Shown one piece after another: positions 6,924-15,348 of a stretch of DNA of 42,529 bases. Each line of letters starts with the position of its first letter. Position 1 is the stretch's first letter. The translations under genes were made by a program, and so were the position numbers. The notes below the pieces were generated by a model that had not been told where the DNA came from, did not search any database, and worked only from the letters and a program-made list of their open reading frames with translations. Origin of the DNA: Kiritimatiellia bacterium (GTDB lineage Bacteria > Verrucomicrobiota > Kiritimatiellia > RFP12 > UBA1067); contig JAFXIL010000061.1 in NCBI GenBank assembly GCA_017563185.1, positions 1 through 42,529 of the forward strand. The letters are read 5' to 3'.

Positions 6924-8132
6924 ATGAAAAACACCTCCCTGAGAAAACGAATCTACGAAGCCGTGCTTGAAGAACATCTTCGCGACAATCGCCAGATGGC
7001 GTTTCTCACCGGCCCTCGCCAATGCGGAAAGACAACGCTCGCCAAGGCTCTTTCGGACAAATACTTCACCTGGGACGACCTCGCAACGCGGCGTCTCGTA
7101 GCAGGCGATGCCGCAGGGCTTGCCAATGCGGCCGACCTCGGCATCGCGTCCCACCGGAAAACCGTCATCACGCTCGACGAAATCCACAAGTTCGTCCGCT
7201 GGAAATCGTTTCTCAAGGGATTCTTCGACCTTTACGAAGACAGAATGAGCCTCATCGTCACCGGCAGCGCAAGACTTGACATATACAAAAGAGGCGGAGA
7301 CAGCCTGATGGGGAGATACTTTCTCTACCACATGCACCCGCTCGGAGTCGCAGAACTCGTCCGCCCCGGACTTGAAGCGACCGAGACTCATGCCCCGCTT
7401 CCCGTTCCCGAAGAAGACTGGAATGCTCTCTGGGCGCATGGCGGCTTCCCTGAACCGTTTGTCAGGCGCGATGTGCGATTCACGCATCGTTGGCGCAAGC
7501 TCCGCCGCGAACAGCTTTTCCGCGAGGACTTGCGCGACCTCACGAAGATTGCCGACATTGCCGGAATCAGGATCCTCTCCGAGCTCCTTCTTGCCCGCGC
7601 AGGCAGCCAAATCGTCACGGCCTCGCTTTCCCGCGAAATCGGCGTCGCCGAAACGACGGTGAAGGCGTGGATCGCAACCCTGGAGTACTTTCATGAAGGC
7701 TTCACCGTCCGCCCGTGGTTCAGGAACATCGAGAACTCAATACGGAAAACGCCCAAGTGGTATCAGAGAGACTGGTGCGAAGTGGCAGATGAGGGCGCAC
7801 GGTTCGAAAACCTTGTTGCCTGCCATCTGCTCAAGGCCGTTGACATGTGGAACGATCTCGGCCTTGGCGACTACGCACTCTTCTACATAAGGAACAAGGC
7901 CAAGGCGGAGGTGGATTTTCTCGTCGCGAAGAACGGTTCGCCTTGGTTTCTTGCAGAAGCGAAGACGTCCGACACGCGTATCACCCCTGCGCTTGCGGCG
8001 ATGCAGGAAGCCACGCAGGCCGCACACGCCTTTCAGGTCGTGCGAGACCTCCCCTACTCCGAAGCCGATGCGTTTTCCTACCGCGAGCCTATCGCGGTTT
8101 CCGCGCAGTCCTTCCTGAGCCAGCTTTTCTGA
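6924..8132 (+). CDS. AAA_14 / DUF4143 ATPase on a repeat-flanked segment
   Basis: This 402-aa protein has Walker A GPRQCGKT at residues 30-37, Walker B VITLDEIH near 82-89 and the sensor LIVTGSAR intact. The C-terminal DUF4143 half has RFENLVACHLL and a PD-(D/E)xK-like core (AEVDFLV...FLAEAKTS). It shares only family-level similarity with the ATPase at 2716-3891, so the two are not a recent duplication. The gene has its own strong promoter and is bracketed by near-identical ~57-bp direct repeats; the right repeat starts within its stop codon. It may be an acquired single-gene cassette. Its cellular role is unknown. Confidence 0.9.
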   Translation: MKNTSLRKRIYEAVLEEHLRDNRQMAFLTGPRQCGKTTLAKALSDKYFTWDDLATRRLVAGDAAGLANAADLGIASHRKTVITLDEIHKFVRWKSFLKGFFDLYEDRMSLIVTGSARLDIYKRGGDSLMGRYFLYHMHPLGVAELVRPGLEATETHAPLPVPEEDWNALWAHGGFPEPFVRRDVRFTHRWRKLRREQLFREDLRDLTKIADIAGIRILSELLLARAGSQIVTASLSREIGVAETTVKAWIATLEYFHEGFTVRPWFRNIENSIRKTPKWYQRDWCEVADEGARFENLVACHLLKAVDMWNDLGLGDYALFYIRNKAKAEVDFLVAKNGSPWFLAEAKTSDTRITPALAAMQEATQAAHAFQVVRDLPYSEADAFSYREPIAVSAQSFLSQLF

Positions 8133-8187
8133 GGCCGTTACACTTCAAACGAAAAAAAGTTTGAAAAAACTGCGGCTTGGCAGACGA
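8131..8187. repeat. 57-bp direct repeat, right copy
   Basis: It begins GAGGCCGTTACACTTCAAAC; the first two bases are the end of the ATPase stop codon. It matches 6741-6797 with a few substitutions and one extra A. Confidence 0.85.
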
Positions 8188-8210
8188 CAGAAGCGGTGCA
8201 AGGCAAACGC

Positions 8211-9278
8211 TCAGCGTCTGTCACCGGAGGCGTCGCTCTGCGCACGGATTATGCTCGTGTCCGACAAGCCCCATGGATAGCCGTCCATCGCGCGCACTTC
8301 TTCCAAAGTCCTTCCCTTGAAAACGACGCTTGCCAGTTTGCCGCATCCAGCCAATGCCTCGGCGCCCAGCGACTTCAACCCCTTCCCAAACGTGATGCTT
8401 GCAAGCCTCTTGTTGTACGAAAACGCATTGAAGCCGATGGTCTCCACGCTGTCTGGAATGATCCAGTTTGAAACACGCACGTCCTTGAAAGCCGTGGCTC
8501 CTATATGTTTCAATCCCGTCGCCAGGGTCACGTTCGTCAACGCGGAACAATGCATGAACGCCCAATTCTCGATTTTCGTCACGTTGCCGGGTATCGCGAT
8601 GCTCGCGAGTTCCCTGCATACGGCGAACGACTTGCCCCCGATTCTGCCAACGGAGTCTGGAATCGTCACGCTGCGCAGCTTGGCGCAATGACTGAACGCA
8701 TTCCACCCGATGTCCGTCACGGCGTTTCCGACGTTCAGGGACGTCGCCGCACTTTTCACGTTGACTGGTATGGAAGAGTCAGTCAACTCCCCCTGGATGT
8801 CGTAGCGGATGATCGCCGGCGCACCGTTTGACCCCACATACGCCATGACGGTCTGCTTTCCGCCATTTACGCACTCAACCAGCTCCGCAAGCCGGGCATC
8901 CTTGTCCACCGGCATATTGCGAAGAGCCGATTCAACGATGTTCGACACGACCGCCGGGGGAATGTCCGGAACCGCCGAATTGAGCGTCCTGAGCGCGTCC
9001 GCCGCCTCGTCGAACGCGCCCTGCCGCACGTAGAGCGTGAACGCGCCCTTGAGAAGCAATGTCCGCACCGCATCGGAATCCACCTTTTCCGCGTACGCGA
9101 CGGCGGCCTTGGCAACGTCCGCACGCGTTTTCTTGCCGGCTCCGAGCGCCTCCCGTTCCGGGCGCATGATCTCCAGCACAGGCCCCTCGGCCCGCTTGAG
9201 TTCCTGCCTCGTCGGCATCGCAACGAGCGGCGTCGTAACCGCCGCCAGTGAAGCAAGGGCAATCGTCCGAAGTCGCAT
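8211..9278 (-). CDS. Secreted BspA-type leucine-rich repeat protein (LRR_5)
   Basis: This 355-aa protein has a signal peptide (MRLRTIALASLAAVTTPLVA). A helical region follows at about residues 25-140, where AFTLYVRQGAFDEAADAL suggests a TPR-like pair. Five or so BspA/LRR_5 repeats come next, of the type W.AFSHCAKLRSVTIPDSV, FAVCRELASIAIPGNV and FMHCSALTNVTLATGL. Such domains mediate surface binding in Treponema, Tannerella and gut bacteria. The gene lies 6 nt after the ECF sigma factor gene, so it is probably the last gene of the kinase-sigma operon and could be its output or sensor. Confidence 0.85.
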   Translation of the reverse strand: MRLRTIALASLAAVTTPLVAMPTRQELKRAEGPVLEIMRPEREALGAGKKTRADVAKAAVAYAEKVDSDAVRTLLLKGAFTLYVRQGAFDEAADALRTLNSAVPDIPPAVVSNIVESALRNMPVDKDARLAELVECVNGGKQTVMAYVGSNGAPAIIRYDIQGELTDSSIPVNVKSAATSLNVGNAVTDIGWNAFSHCAKLRSVTIPDSVGRIGGKSFAVCRELASIAIPGNVTKIENWAFMHCSALTNVTLATGLKHIGATAFKDVRVSNWIIPDSVETIGFNAFSYNKRLASITFGKGLKSLGAEALAGCGKLASVVFKGRTLEEVRAMDGYPWGLSDTSIIRAQSDASGDRR

Positions 9279-9284
9279 CCCGGT

Positions 9285-9899
9285 TCAGCCTTTCGTATCT
9301 TCGTCGGAAAGTTCGGCCTCGACGAGGGAGATCGCCTTCTCGACGCGGAACTTGATCTGCCGGAGGTGGTTGTCGTCGATGCCGAACTCCCTGCATACCT
9401 CTTCTGCGGACTTGCCTTCGAGCACATGTGCGCGATAGACGGCCTTGGTCTTGGCCGAAAGCGCGGTCTTCGTGAGAACGTGCCGCACCGCCGCTTCGCG
9501 CCTTGCCTTTTCCCATGCAAGGTCGAGCGCGACGCCCTGTTCTGGCTGGACGATCAGCGACTCCTGCAAATCGTCCAGTGAAACGCCGGCGCCCGCGCCA
9601 TGGGACCGTTCGCGCCTGTACATCCCGATGAGCCGCCTCCGTATGAGCATTTTAAGGAAAGTGCGGAACTGCGATTTTCCCGCATCGTATCGCCGCTCCG
9701 ACAAAATCTTCACGAGATGCATGTACACATCCTGGACCACGTCGTCGGGATCGTGGTTGTGGTCGACCATCTGGACGAATCGCTTCATCACGGGCGTGTA
9801 GAGGGAAAAGAAGCGCGTCCACGCAGCGCCTACTTCGCCCGTTGCCTCGGCCGCCAGCTTTTCCAGAAGCGTCTGCGATGTACTTGGGAAGTCGTTCAT
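9285..9899 (-). CDS. ECF-type RNA polymerase sigma factor
   Basis: This 204-aa protein has sigma region 2 at about residues 28-98 (RFVQMVDHNHDPDDVVQDVY, then FRTFLKMLIRRRLIGMYRRE). Region 4 at about 145-195 has the helix-turn-helix KSAEEVCREFGIDDNHLRQI. Its ATG overlaps the stop of the kinase gene in an ATGA tetranucleotide, indicating coupled translation. The open frame extends upstream through the kinase, but only this start gives a normal ECF length. ECF groups linked to Ser/Thr kinases are known in Planctomycetes and Verrucomicrobia. No anti-sigma factor is present, so the kinase is the obvious candidate regulator. Confidence 0.9.
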   Translation of the reverse strand: MNDFPSTSQTLLEKLAAEATGEVGAAWTRFFSLYTPVMKRFVQMVDHNHDPDDVVQDVYMHLVKILSERRYDAGKSQFRTFLKMLIRRRLIGMYRRERSHGAGAGVSLDDLQESLIVQPEQGVALDLAWEKARREAAVRHVLTKTALSAKTKAVYRAHVLEGKSAEEVCREFGIDDNHLRQIKFRVEKAISLVEAELSDEDTKG

Positions 9900-10906
9900 T
9901 TCTGCACCTCGAATATGCCGTCCGCGCTGAACGCCTCCGCGAAATCGTCTTCCGCCGCCGAAGGCGCAGGGGCGCGGAAAGCGAACCATGCCGCAACGCA
10001 AACGGAGATGGCCGCGGCAAGTCCGCAGCCAACCACTGCAACGGCCTTCCATCCCCGTGCCGGCCTTCTGCCAGACCGCGCCTCCGGCGCGAGCCGCTTC
10101 GCCAAGGCGCGGAGTTCGGACGGGCGTTTCCCCGGATCCTCGGCAAGCATCTGCGGCAACACCTGCGACCACGGGAGTTCAAGCGTCTCGAGGAGCTCCA
10201 GCGCGCGCGAACCGGGTTCGTACCACACGCCGGTGAGCAGGTATACGGACATCAGGGCGAACGAATACACGTCGGCCGCCGGAGTCGCCACCTCGCCACG
10301 CGCCACCTCCGGCGCCATGCAGCCATGCGTTCCCATCACGAGGCGCGAGCCCGTCGCCTCCGCGACCATTGTGGCGGCGGCATGAACCTCGCGGCGCAAG
10401 CTGTCCGAGAAAAGGCGCGACACGCCGAAGTCGGAGAGGACTACGCTCCCGTCGTCCGTCAGCAGCACGTTGCCGGGCTTGATGTCGCGGTGGACGATTC
10501 CCTGCGCGTGGATGTAGTCGATTGCGGACGCAAGTTCCGTGAACCAGCTGCGTACGGTTTCCTCTTCGAGGCCCTCGCCCGCGGCGTCCGAAAGGGTACG
10601 CGGCGCGCCGTCCGCTCCGAGCACGAGATCCATCACGAAATACGGCGTCTGGGTCGCATCGTCGAAATCGAGGTCGAACACGCGGATGACATTTGGATGG
10701 CGCTGCCGCGCCAGAACCCGCCCCTCCGACAGGAACTTCTCCTTCAGGACGTCGACGTGGCCCTTCTTCGGCGTGAACGACTTCAGCGCGTAGTGGACGC
10801 CGAGCTGCCCGTGCACGACTTCGTACACCGCTCCCATCGCGCCCTTGCCGAGGAGCCGGACGACGCGGTACGCGCCGATCTCGTCATCTGGACCAAACTC
10901 CGCCAT
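9896..10906 (-). CDS. Hanks-type Ser/Thr protein kinase, membrane-anchored
   Basis: This 336-aa protein has all the main kinase motifs: glycine loop GKGAMG (20-25), Lys42, Glu61, HRDIKPGN (139-146), SDFG (158-161) and MAPE (197-200). A single membrane helix at about residues 287-309 is followed by a ~27-residue tail, so the kinase domain should be cytoplasmic. No PASTA or other extracellular sensor is present; the outer tail is short and acidic. It is coupled to the sigma factor gene by ATGA. Phosphorylation of the sigma factor would be a plausible signal path; this is inference from gene order. Confidence 0.95.
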   Translation of the reverse strand: MAEFGPDDEIGAYRVVRLLGKGAMGAVYEVVHGQLGVHYALKSFTPKKGHVDVLKEKFLSEGRVLARQRHPNVIRVFDLDFDDATQTPYFVMDLVLGADGAPRTLSDAAGEGLEEETVRSWFTELASAIDYIHAQGIVHRDIKPGNVLLTDDGSVVLSDFGVSRLFSDSLRREVHAAATMVAEATGSRLVMGTHGCMAPEVARGEVATPAADVYSFALMSVYLLTGVWYEPGSRALELLETLELPWSQVLPQMLAEDPGKRPSELRALAKRLAPEARSGRRPARGWKAVAVVGCGLAAAISVCVAAWFAFRAPAPSAAEDDFAEAFSADGIFEVQK

Positions 10907-10913
10907 TCTTCGT

Positions 10914-10988
10914 TCACTTCCCTGCGGAAAAGGCCCTGCGTTTTATGCCGATGTATTCGCTCGTTGCCTTTCGCGACATGTTTTTCAT
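10914..10988 (-). CDS. 24-codon ORF between the HzsA-like gene and the kinase
   Basis: A short frame (MKNMSRKATSEYIGIKRRAF, then SAGK) starts 7-8 nt after a GGAGG ribosome site and ends 7 nt before the kinase ATG. Its start loosely resembles the N-terminus of some integrase/transposase families, so it might be a remnant. It might also be a leader peptide that controls kinase translation. Neither can be settled from the sequence. Confidence 0.25.
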   Translation of the reverse strand: MKNMSRKATSEYIGIKRRAFSAGK

Positions 10989-10997
10989 GCCTCCATT

Positions 10998-13900
10998 TTA
11001 CACATAGTGTCCTGTATTTGGCAAACGGGGGCGTTCGAAACCTTGTCTGCCTTTGTTGAGAGTGTCCGGTATTATGGCAAACTGCGCCCTTCCGTCTGCG
11101 TCCACGCACGGTTCAAGCACGAGGCGCACGCCCACGTTGAAGACGCGCTGCCAGGGGAAGTATAGGTTTCTGCGGCCGAAGGTGGCCATGCGGGGCAGCA
11201 CGTTGAACGCACCGCCGCGCGCGACGGCCTCTCCCGACGGCCCCACGCACCATTCCTCCACGTTTCCGATCATGTCGAAAAGCCCCGCCGCATTCGCGCC
11301 GTAGCGATGCTTGACGGCGGAGGCAACGGTCATCTCGCCGTCGTTCGCCCCCATGAAGCGCAGGTGGTAGTTGAACACCTTGAACTGGTTAGGCAGATTC
11401 TCGACAGACGCATCCGAGAGATTCGCGACCTTCGCGAAATCGGCCATATTCTCGCCCCATGCGTAGTCGCCATTCGTCCCCGCGCGCGCCGCATGTTCCC
11501 ATTCCTCCTCGGTCGGCAGGCGCACCCTCGCGCCCGTCTTCGCGGAAAGCCATGCGGCGTATGCCTTGGCCTCGTCGAACGAGACGCGGATTACGGGATG
11601 ATCGGGACGCTCGACGGACGTGCCTGGGGCATAATGGTCTTTTCCCACCCAGTCGATGAAGCCGTTCCGATGCTCCGGCTCGTAGGCAAGCCAGTTCGAA
11701 AGCGGCAGTTCCCCCTCGGCCATCCACACGCCACGCCCAGTCGGACGGAATGCGATCTTTCCGCCCGGAGCGTCCAGCTCCAGACGAAGCCTTGAGAACT
11801 TCCATTCCTGCACGTTCACCTTCCGCACGGGCTTTATCGCCGGTTTCTTCGGAGGTTCGAAGGCAATCTTCGGAATGTCCTTCTCGGCATCGCGGTAGGT
11901 GTAGCGGTCAAGCTCCGGATCGTTCTTCGGATCCCAGAATCCCTGGAAGTTTCGCTCGCCGTACTGGCGGCGCGCATGTGAATACTCCAGCAGCTTCTGC
12001 TGCTCCTCGTGCGTACGGCCCGAACCGGCCCAGCCGCGGTCGCCGCGCATGCGGAAGTACTCGACCTGGTCCGTCCAGGTGCCCCAGAAAGGCGCGTTTA
12101 GGTCGATCCACGTGTAGATGCGGCGCCATTCCGCATCAGTCAGCTCCACGCCGTGATGCCCCGCCTTGAGCATCTGAACGAGCGGGCTTGTGTTGGCATG
12201 GTATTCAAGCGGATTCTGCAGATAGTAGTCCGATTCAGGCCCAGGACGCCGCACGTAAGGCTGAAGGTAGAAGTAGCTCTTGGAATAGCTCCCCACGTGA
12301 TCGTCCCTGAATCTCTTGATCTGTATCTCCATCGGACGGAAATCCGCCAGGTTTGGCTTGTCGCCGCGCGTGAAGAGCGGGTACGCGCTCATTGGGAACA
12401 CGAACACTCCCTGCTTGTCCTGCGGGCACTTCGCCACCTCTTCGCAAGGATCCTTGTCGTGGCAGCCCGAGCAGCGCCGCTGGAGGATCGGCTGTATCTC
12501 GCGCAGGAAGCTCCAGGTGCGCGGCTTCGCGCGCCCCTCCGGCGGCTTGATCGCGTCCGGCGCGCGCTGGACGATCTGCAGCGGGCGAGCCGTCACGCTG
12601 GGATTCTCGTGGCAGCCGATGCAGGAGACGTATTCGCCCGGCATGCCGACGGTCCAGGAGCGCATGAGCTGCACGGCGCGTCCCTCCGCGTCGAGCGGCT
12701 GTATCGAGATCGGCGTGTTGACGGGCGCGTTGAAGAATATGCCGCCCTTCTCCGTCACAGGCACTTCGCCGAGAACGTACTTCATGTCCCACGACGACTC
12801 CACGCCGACGGCCTGGTGGCTGCCGGTATGGTTGAACGCGTAGTGGTAGGCGAAGATGCGTGCGGACTTCACCGTTCCGCGCGGAAGCCCCTTGAGGCCT
12901 TCGCCCTGGTAGAGGTCGCCGCAGTACATGGTGCAGTACGGCACGTTCTCGCGGCGGCGGTCGGGAATGGACGGCGGGCGTTTGCGCGCGGCGAGCGCAA
13001 TCGGCTCGTTGAGGCACCAGCCCTCGCACTCGGCAAGGAGCGTTATGTTGTCGAAGACGTCCACGAGGTAGATGCCCCAGAGAGAATTCTTGGACGCCTT
13101 CATCGCCGCGAGGAAGAACTTGCCCGCTCCGTCCGCCGGAGAGCTTCCAAGCGGGAATGGCTGAAGGAAACGCGGATAGCTGCCCACGTAGAGCTGGTCC
13201 ATGATCTTGTCGTCCGGCGGCTTGCCCCAGCCGGGCAGCATCTGGACGCACCCCTTGGGGCCTGCATGCGCGCGCGCGGCGTCGAACAGGACAAGGCGCC
13301 CGCTCTTGGGGGCGTGGTGGCCCGTGGCGACGGCTATGAATTTGCCGTTGTCGCCCGGGATAGCCAAGGGGCTGCCGATGTGGTTGGGCCAGTAGTCGTT
13401 TGATCCATAGAAGCCCATCTGGCGCGTGCCGTCGGGATTCATCGTCATGAGCACCCGGCTGAAGAAGTGCGGCACGTCGCAATATTCCCAGCGCACATAC
13501 TGGATGCGTCCGTCGTTGAGTACGCTTGGATACCAGTTCGAGTCCTGATCGTAGGTGAGTCGGTCCACCTTGCCGTTCGTGGGGTCGAGGCGGTAGCTGT
13601 TGCTCATGCGCAACCGCCCCGACTCGCATGGAAGCCCCTGTTCGCCGGCGTCGGAAGTGAACACGACGCGCCCGTCGGGCAGCCAGCAGCAGTCCGCCGC
13701 CTCGTGGATGAAGTTGGTGGGCAGAAGCGTCTTCGCCGGCGTGCCGTCCGCATCAGTCTCGAAGAGCCTCCAGGCATTGCCGCGCGCACGGTCCACGCCT
13801 ACGAAGAGGATGCGCCGGCCGTCCCAGTTGAGGTCCACGGAATGGATGGTGCCGGTGTGCTTGTAGAGCTCGCGCTCCTTGGGCGACTCGTCGCGGAAAC

Positions 13901-14375
13901 CGGAAAGGACGACCAGCGAGGCGGACCTGTTCGGATTGACTATGAGGTGGTTGTAGCACGAGAGATTCGGCTGTGCCGGGTGATCGTCCCGTCGCGGATT
14001 GCCGCCGCGGTGCTTCACGGCGAGAATGGACAGATCCCTCACCAGCGGATGCGCGGCCAGAAGACGGCGCTGGCGCGCGATGAGCGCCTGTGCGGGAACG
14101 GCGTTCCCGGCGGCAAGCGCCGCGCCAGCAGCCTTCTTCTCGTTCTCCACCATCGCGGCGAAATCCCGCACTGCGGCGATGTCCTTCGAATCGGCGCCTG
14201 GCGTCTTGGACCAGTCGTCCGCAAGGCGTTTCAGCGCTTCGGCATTTATCAGCTTCACCTGCGCAGTGCATTCCTCCAGAATCTCCTTCGACACGCCATG
14301 TGCATCAAGGCCCGCAAGCGCGACGAACGCTATAAAGGGAGAAACAAGGATACGGAGCTTAAGATTGTTTTTCAT
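10998..14375 (-). CDS. Secreted HzsA-like/PD40 beta-propeller, two c-type heme sites, SUMF1 domain
   Basis: This 1125-aa protein has a signal sequence (residues 1-26) and then a propeller-like part. Its WD40/PD40-type strands (LNWDGRRILFVG, CCWLPDGRVVFTS, SVLNDGRIQYVRWEY) and overall order resemble the hydrazine synthase alpha-subunit family. Two heme-c motifs follow, CIGCH at 585-589 and CSGCH at 635-639. A C-terminal SUMF1/FGE-fold domain (about 870-1095) contains RLPTEEEWEHAARAG, GNVEEWC and RGGAF. The cysteine pair that makes true FGE catalytic is not seen near the end, so the SUMF1 part is probably structural or binds another ligand. The ATGA overlap couples it to the upstream DUF6717-like gene. 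A paralogue is at 24762-28718. The electron-transfer partner and substrate are unknown. Confidence 0.85.
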   Translation of the reverse strand: MKNNLKLRILVSPFIAFVALAGLDAHGVSKEILEECTAQVKLINAEALKRLADDWSKTPGADSKDIAAVRDFAAMVENEKKAAGAALAAGNAVPAQALIARQRRLLAAHPLVRDLSILAVKHRGGNPRRDDHPAQPNLSCYNHLIVNPNRSASLVVLSGFRDESPKERELYKHTGTIHSVDLNWDGRRILFVGVDRARGNAWRLFETDADGTPAKTLLPTNFIHEAADCCWLPDGRVVFTSDAGEQGLPCESGRLRMSNSYRLDPTNGKVDRLTYDQDSNWYPSVLNDGRIQYVRWEYCDVPHFFSRVLMTMNPDGTRQMGFYGSNDYWPNHIGSPLAIPGDNGKFIAVATGHHAPKSGRLVLFDAARAHAGPKGCVQMLPGWGKPPDDKIMDQLYVGSYPRFLQPFPLGSSPADGAGKFFLAAMKASKNSLWGIYLVDVFDNITLLAECEGWCLNEPIALAARKRPPSIPDRRRENVPYCTMYCGDLYQGEGLKGLPRGTVKSARIFAYHYAFNHTGSHQAVGVESSWDMKYVLGEVPVTEKGGIFFNAPVNTPISIQPLDAEGRAVQLMRSWTVGMPGEYVSCIGCHENPSVTARPLQIVQRAPDAIKPPEGRAKPRTWSFLREIQPILQRRCSGCHDKDPCEEVAKCPQDKQGVFVFPMSAYPLFTRGDKPNLADFRPMEIQIKRFRDDHVGSYSKSYFYLQPYVRRPGPESDYYLQNPLEYHANTSPLVQMLKAGHHGVELTDAEWRRIYTWIDLNAPFWGTWTDQVEYFRMRGDRGWAGSGRTHEEQQKLLEYSHARRQYGERNFQGFWDPKNDPELDRYTYRDAEKDIPKIAFEPPKKPAIKPVRKVNVQEWKFSRLRLELDAPGGKIAFRPTGRGVWMAEGELPLSNWLAYEPEHRNGFIDWVGKDHYAPGTSVERPDHPVIRVSFDEAKAYAAWLSAKTGARVRLPTEEEWEHAARAGTNGDYAWGENMADFAKVANLSDASVENLPNQFKVFNYHLRFMGANDGEMTVASAVKHRYGANAAGLFDMIGNVEEWCVGPSGEAVARGGAFNVLPRMATFGRRNLYFPWQRVFNVGVRLVLEPCVDADGRAQFAIIPDTLNKGRQGFERPRLPNTGHYV

Positions 14376-14863
14376 TTGCTGCTGAAGACGTTATTGGTGA
14401 TGGAGTGGATGTAGATGTCGGTTGGATGTTCGCCGCCGAAGACGGTGTGCGCCACGTTGCAGAGCCAGGCCAGACGGAATCCGCTTCGGTTTTTCGCCTT
14501 GACCCTGTAGGTGGCGCCGTATTTGTCGTGTTCCACGATATGAAGCCAGAGCTGCCACGCGTCTGGGTTCTTGACGTCGGACGAAAGCACCGTCTTCACC
14601 TCGTTTCCTCCGCCCGCCACGCTTTCAAGAAGCTTGTCTGCGCCTGCCACCATCTGATTCTGCGCCTGGGCATGCTGCGGAACGTCGGCGTACCATTTGC
14701 CCCCCTCCTTGTAGAACCGCAGTTCCTTCTTCTCGACGGTCGTGTTCACGGCCGTATTGCGCCTCGACAGCACCGGCAGCATTGCCACCGCACCTCCGGC
14801 AACCGCCGCCACAACTGCGAGAACAATAAAGACGATTATGCGCAGCCACCTTCTCTTTTTCAC
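14372..14863 (-). CDS. Membrane-anchored DUF6717-like protein
   Basis: The predicted 163-aa protein starts with a basic stretch and one membrane helix (RRWLRIIVFIVLAVVAAVAG, then GAVAMLP). An outer domain follows with LRFYKEGGKWYADVP, QMVAGADKLLESVAGGG and DAWQLWLHIVEHDKYGATYR, which fits the DUF6717 pattern (WY-D-P...MVaGAD). The frame is open well upstream, but that part belongs to a decayed beta-helix gene. The GTG at 14863 is chosen because AGAGAGG lies 6 nt before it. The stop overlaps the start of the HzsA-like gene (ATGA), so the two proteins are probably made together and may cooperate at the membrane. Confidence 0.65.
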   Translation of the reverse strand: MKKRRWLRIIVFIVLAVVAAVAGGAVAMLPVLSRRNTAVNTTVEKKELRFYKEGGKWYADVPQHAQAQNQMVAGADKLLESVAGGGNEVKTVLSSDVKNPDAWQLWLHIVEHDKYGATYRVKAKNRSGFRLAWLCNVAHTVFGGEHPTDIYIHSITNNVFSSK

Positions 14864-14899
14864 CGCGAACCTCTCTTTCTGATTTCCTCGAACGCTCCT

Positions 14900-15226
14900 A
14901 TTATACAAAAATCCATCCTTGCGCACAATGTTCGTGCCTCCGAGGATTATCGTGGCATCGCCGTCGCACGTGATGCCTGCCCATTTGCAATTGGTGTAGT
15001 CGCGTCCATAGATGGTCACGTTACGAAGCGTCACCGTCGCACCGTCGAGAATCGTGACCATGCATGGATTTTCGGTCGATCAGTTAAGAGTGCCCGTGGA
15101 GATGTCGCCATCCGTGAGAGTCAGAACGTCTATGGCGACCGCAGGGTCGGAAAGGTCGATCACCTCCGCGAAAGCGCCCGTTGCGATTCCGATCGCCGCC
15201 GCGATTGCTGCAAGTAGTTTTTTCAT
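14900..15226 (-). pseudogene. Secreted beta-helix/carbohydrate-binding protein, decayed
   Basis: A clear signal peptide opens the frame (MKKLLAAIAAAIGIATGAFA) and is followed by EVIDLSDPAVAIDVLTLTDG. After 48 codons a TGA (15080-15082) interrupts. The same frame then continues with MVTILDGATVTLRNVTIYG, WAGITCDGDATIILGGTN, a pattern typical of right-handed beta-helix or DUF4353-like carbohydrate-binding domains. The coding pattern is lost after NIV. Both a nonsense codon and a 3' truncation are therefore seen. The remnant still supplies the promoter and leader in front of the DUF6717-like and HzsA-like genes. Confidence 0.7.
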
Positions 15227-15319
15227 GGCAGATTATTCCTGTTGGAGGTTAATGGAACGCTTTACTGGACCAAAAGCCTGATTGGCAATGGTCCTCCTCT
15301 TTTATGCAAAGACGATGAC

Positions 15320-15325
15320 ATTATA
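15320..15325 (-). promoter_or_regulatory. -10 box upstream of the decayed gene
   Basis: TATAAT on the minus strand with TGGGCA 17 bp upstream (4 of 6 -35 matches). It is about 95 nt from the ATG at 15226 and probably also drives the DUF6717-like and HzsA-like genes. Confidence 0.5.
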
Positions 15326-15348
15326 TCAAACTCACACCGCTCTGCCCA

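Noticed and set aside
10998-14375. Calling this a true hydrazine synthase or a formylglycine-generating enzyme
   Set aside because: Only two heme sites and no anammox partners; the SUMF1 part lacks the cysteine pair needed for FGE catalysis.
1973-15082. UGA recoding (Trp or Gly) suggested by two in-frame TGA codons
   Set aside because: TGA serves as the natural stop of intact genes (for example the kinase and the DUF6717-like gene, in ATGA overlaps), and both affected genes are truncated anyway.
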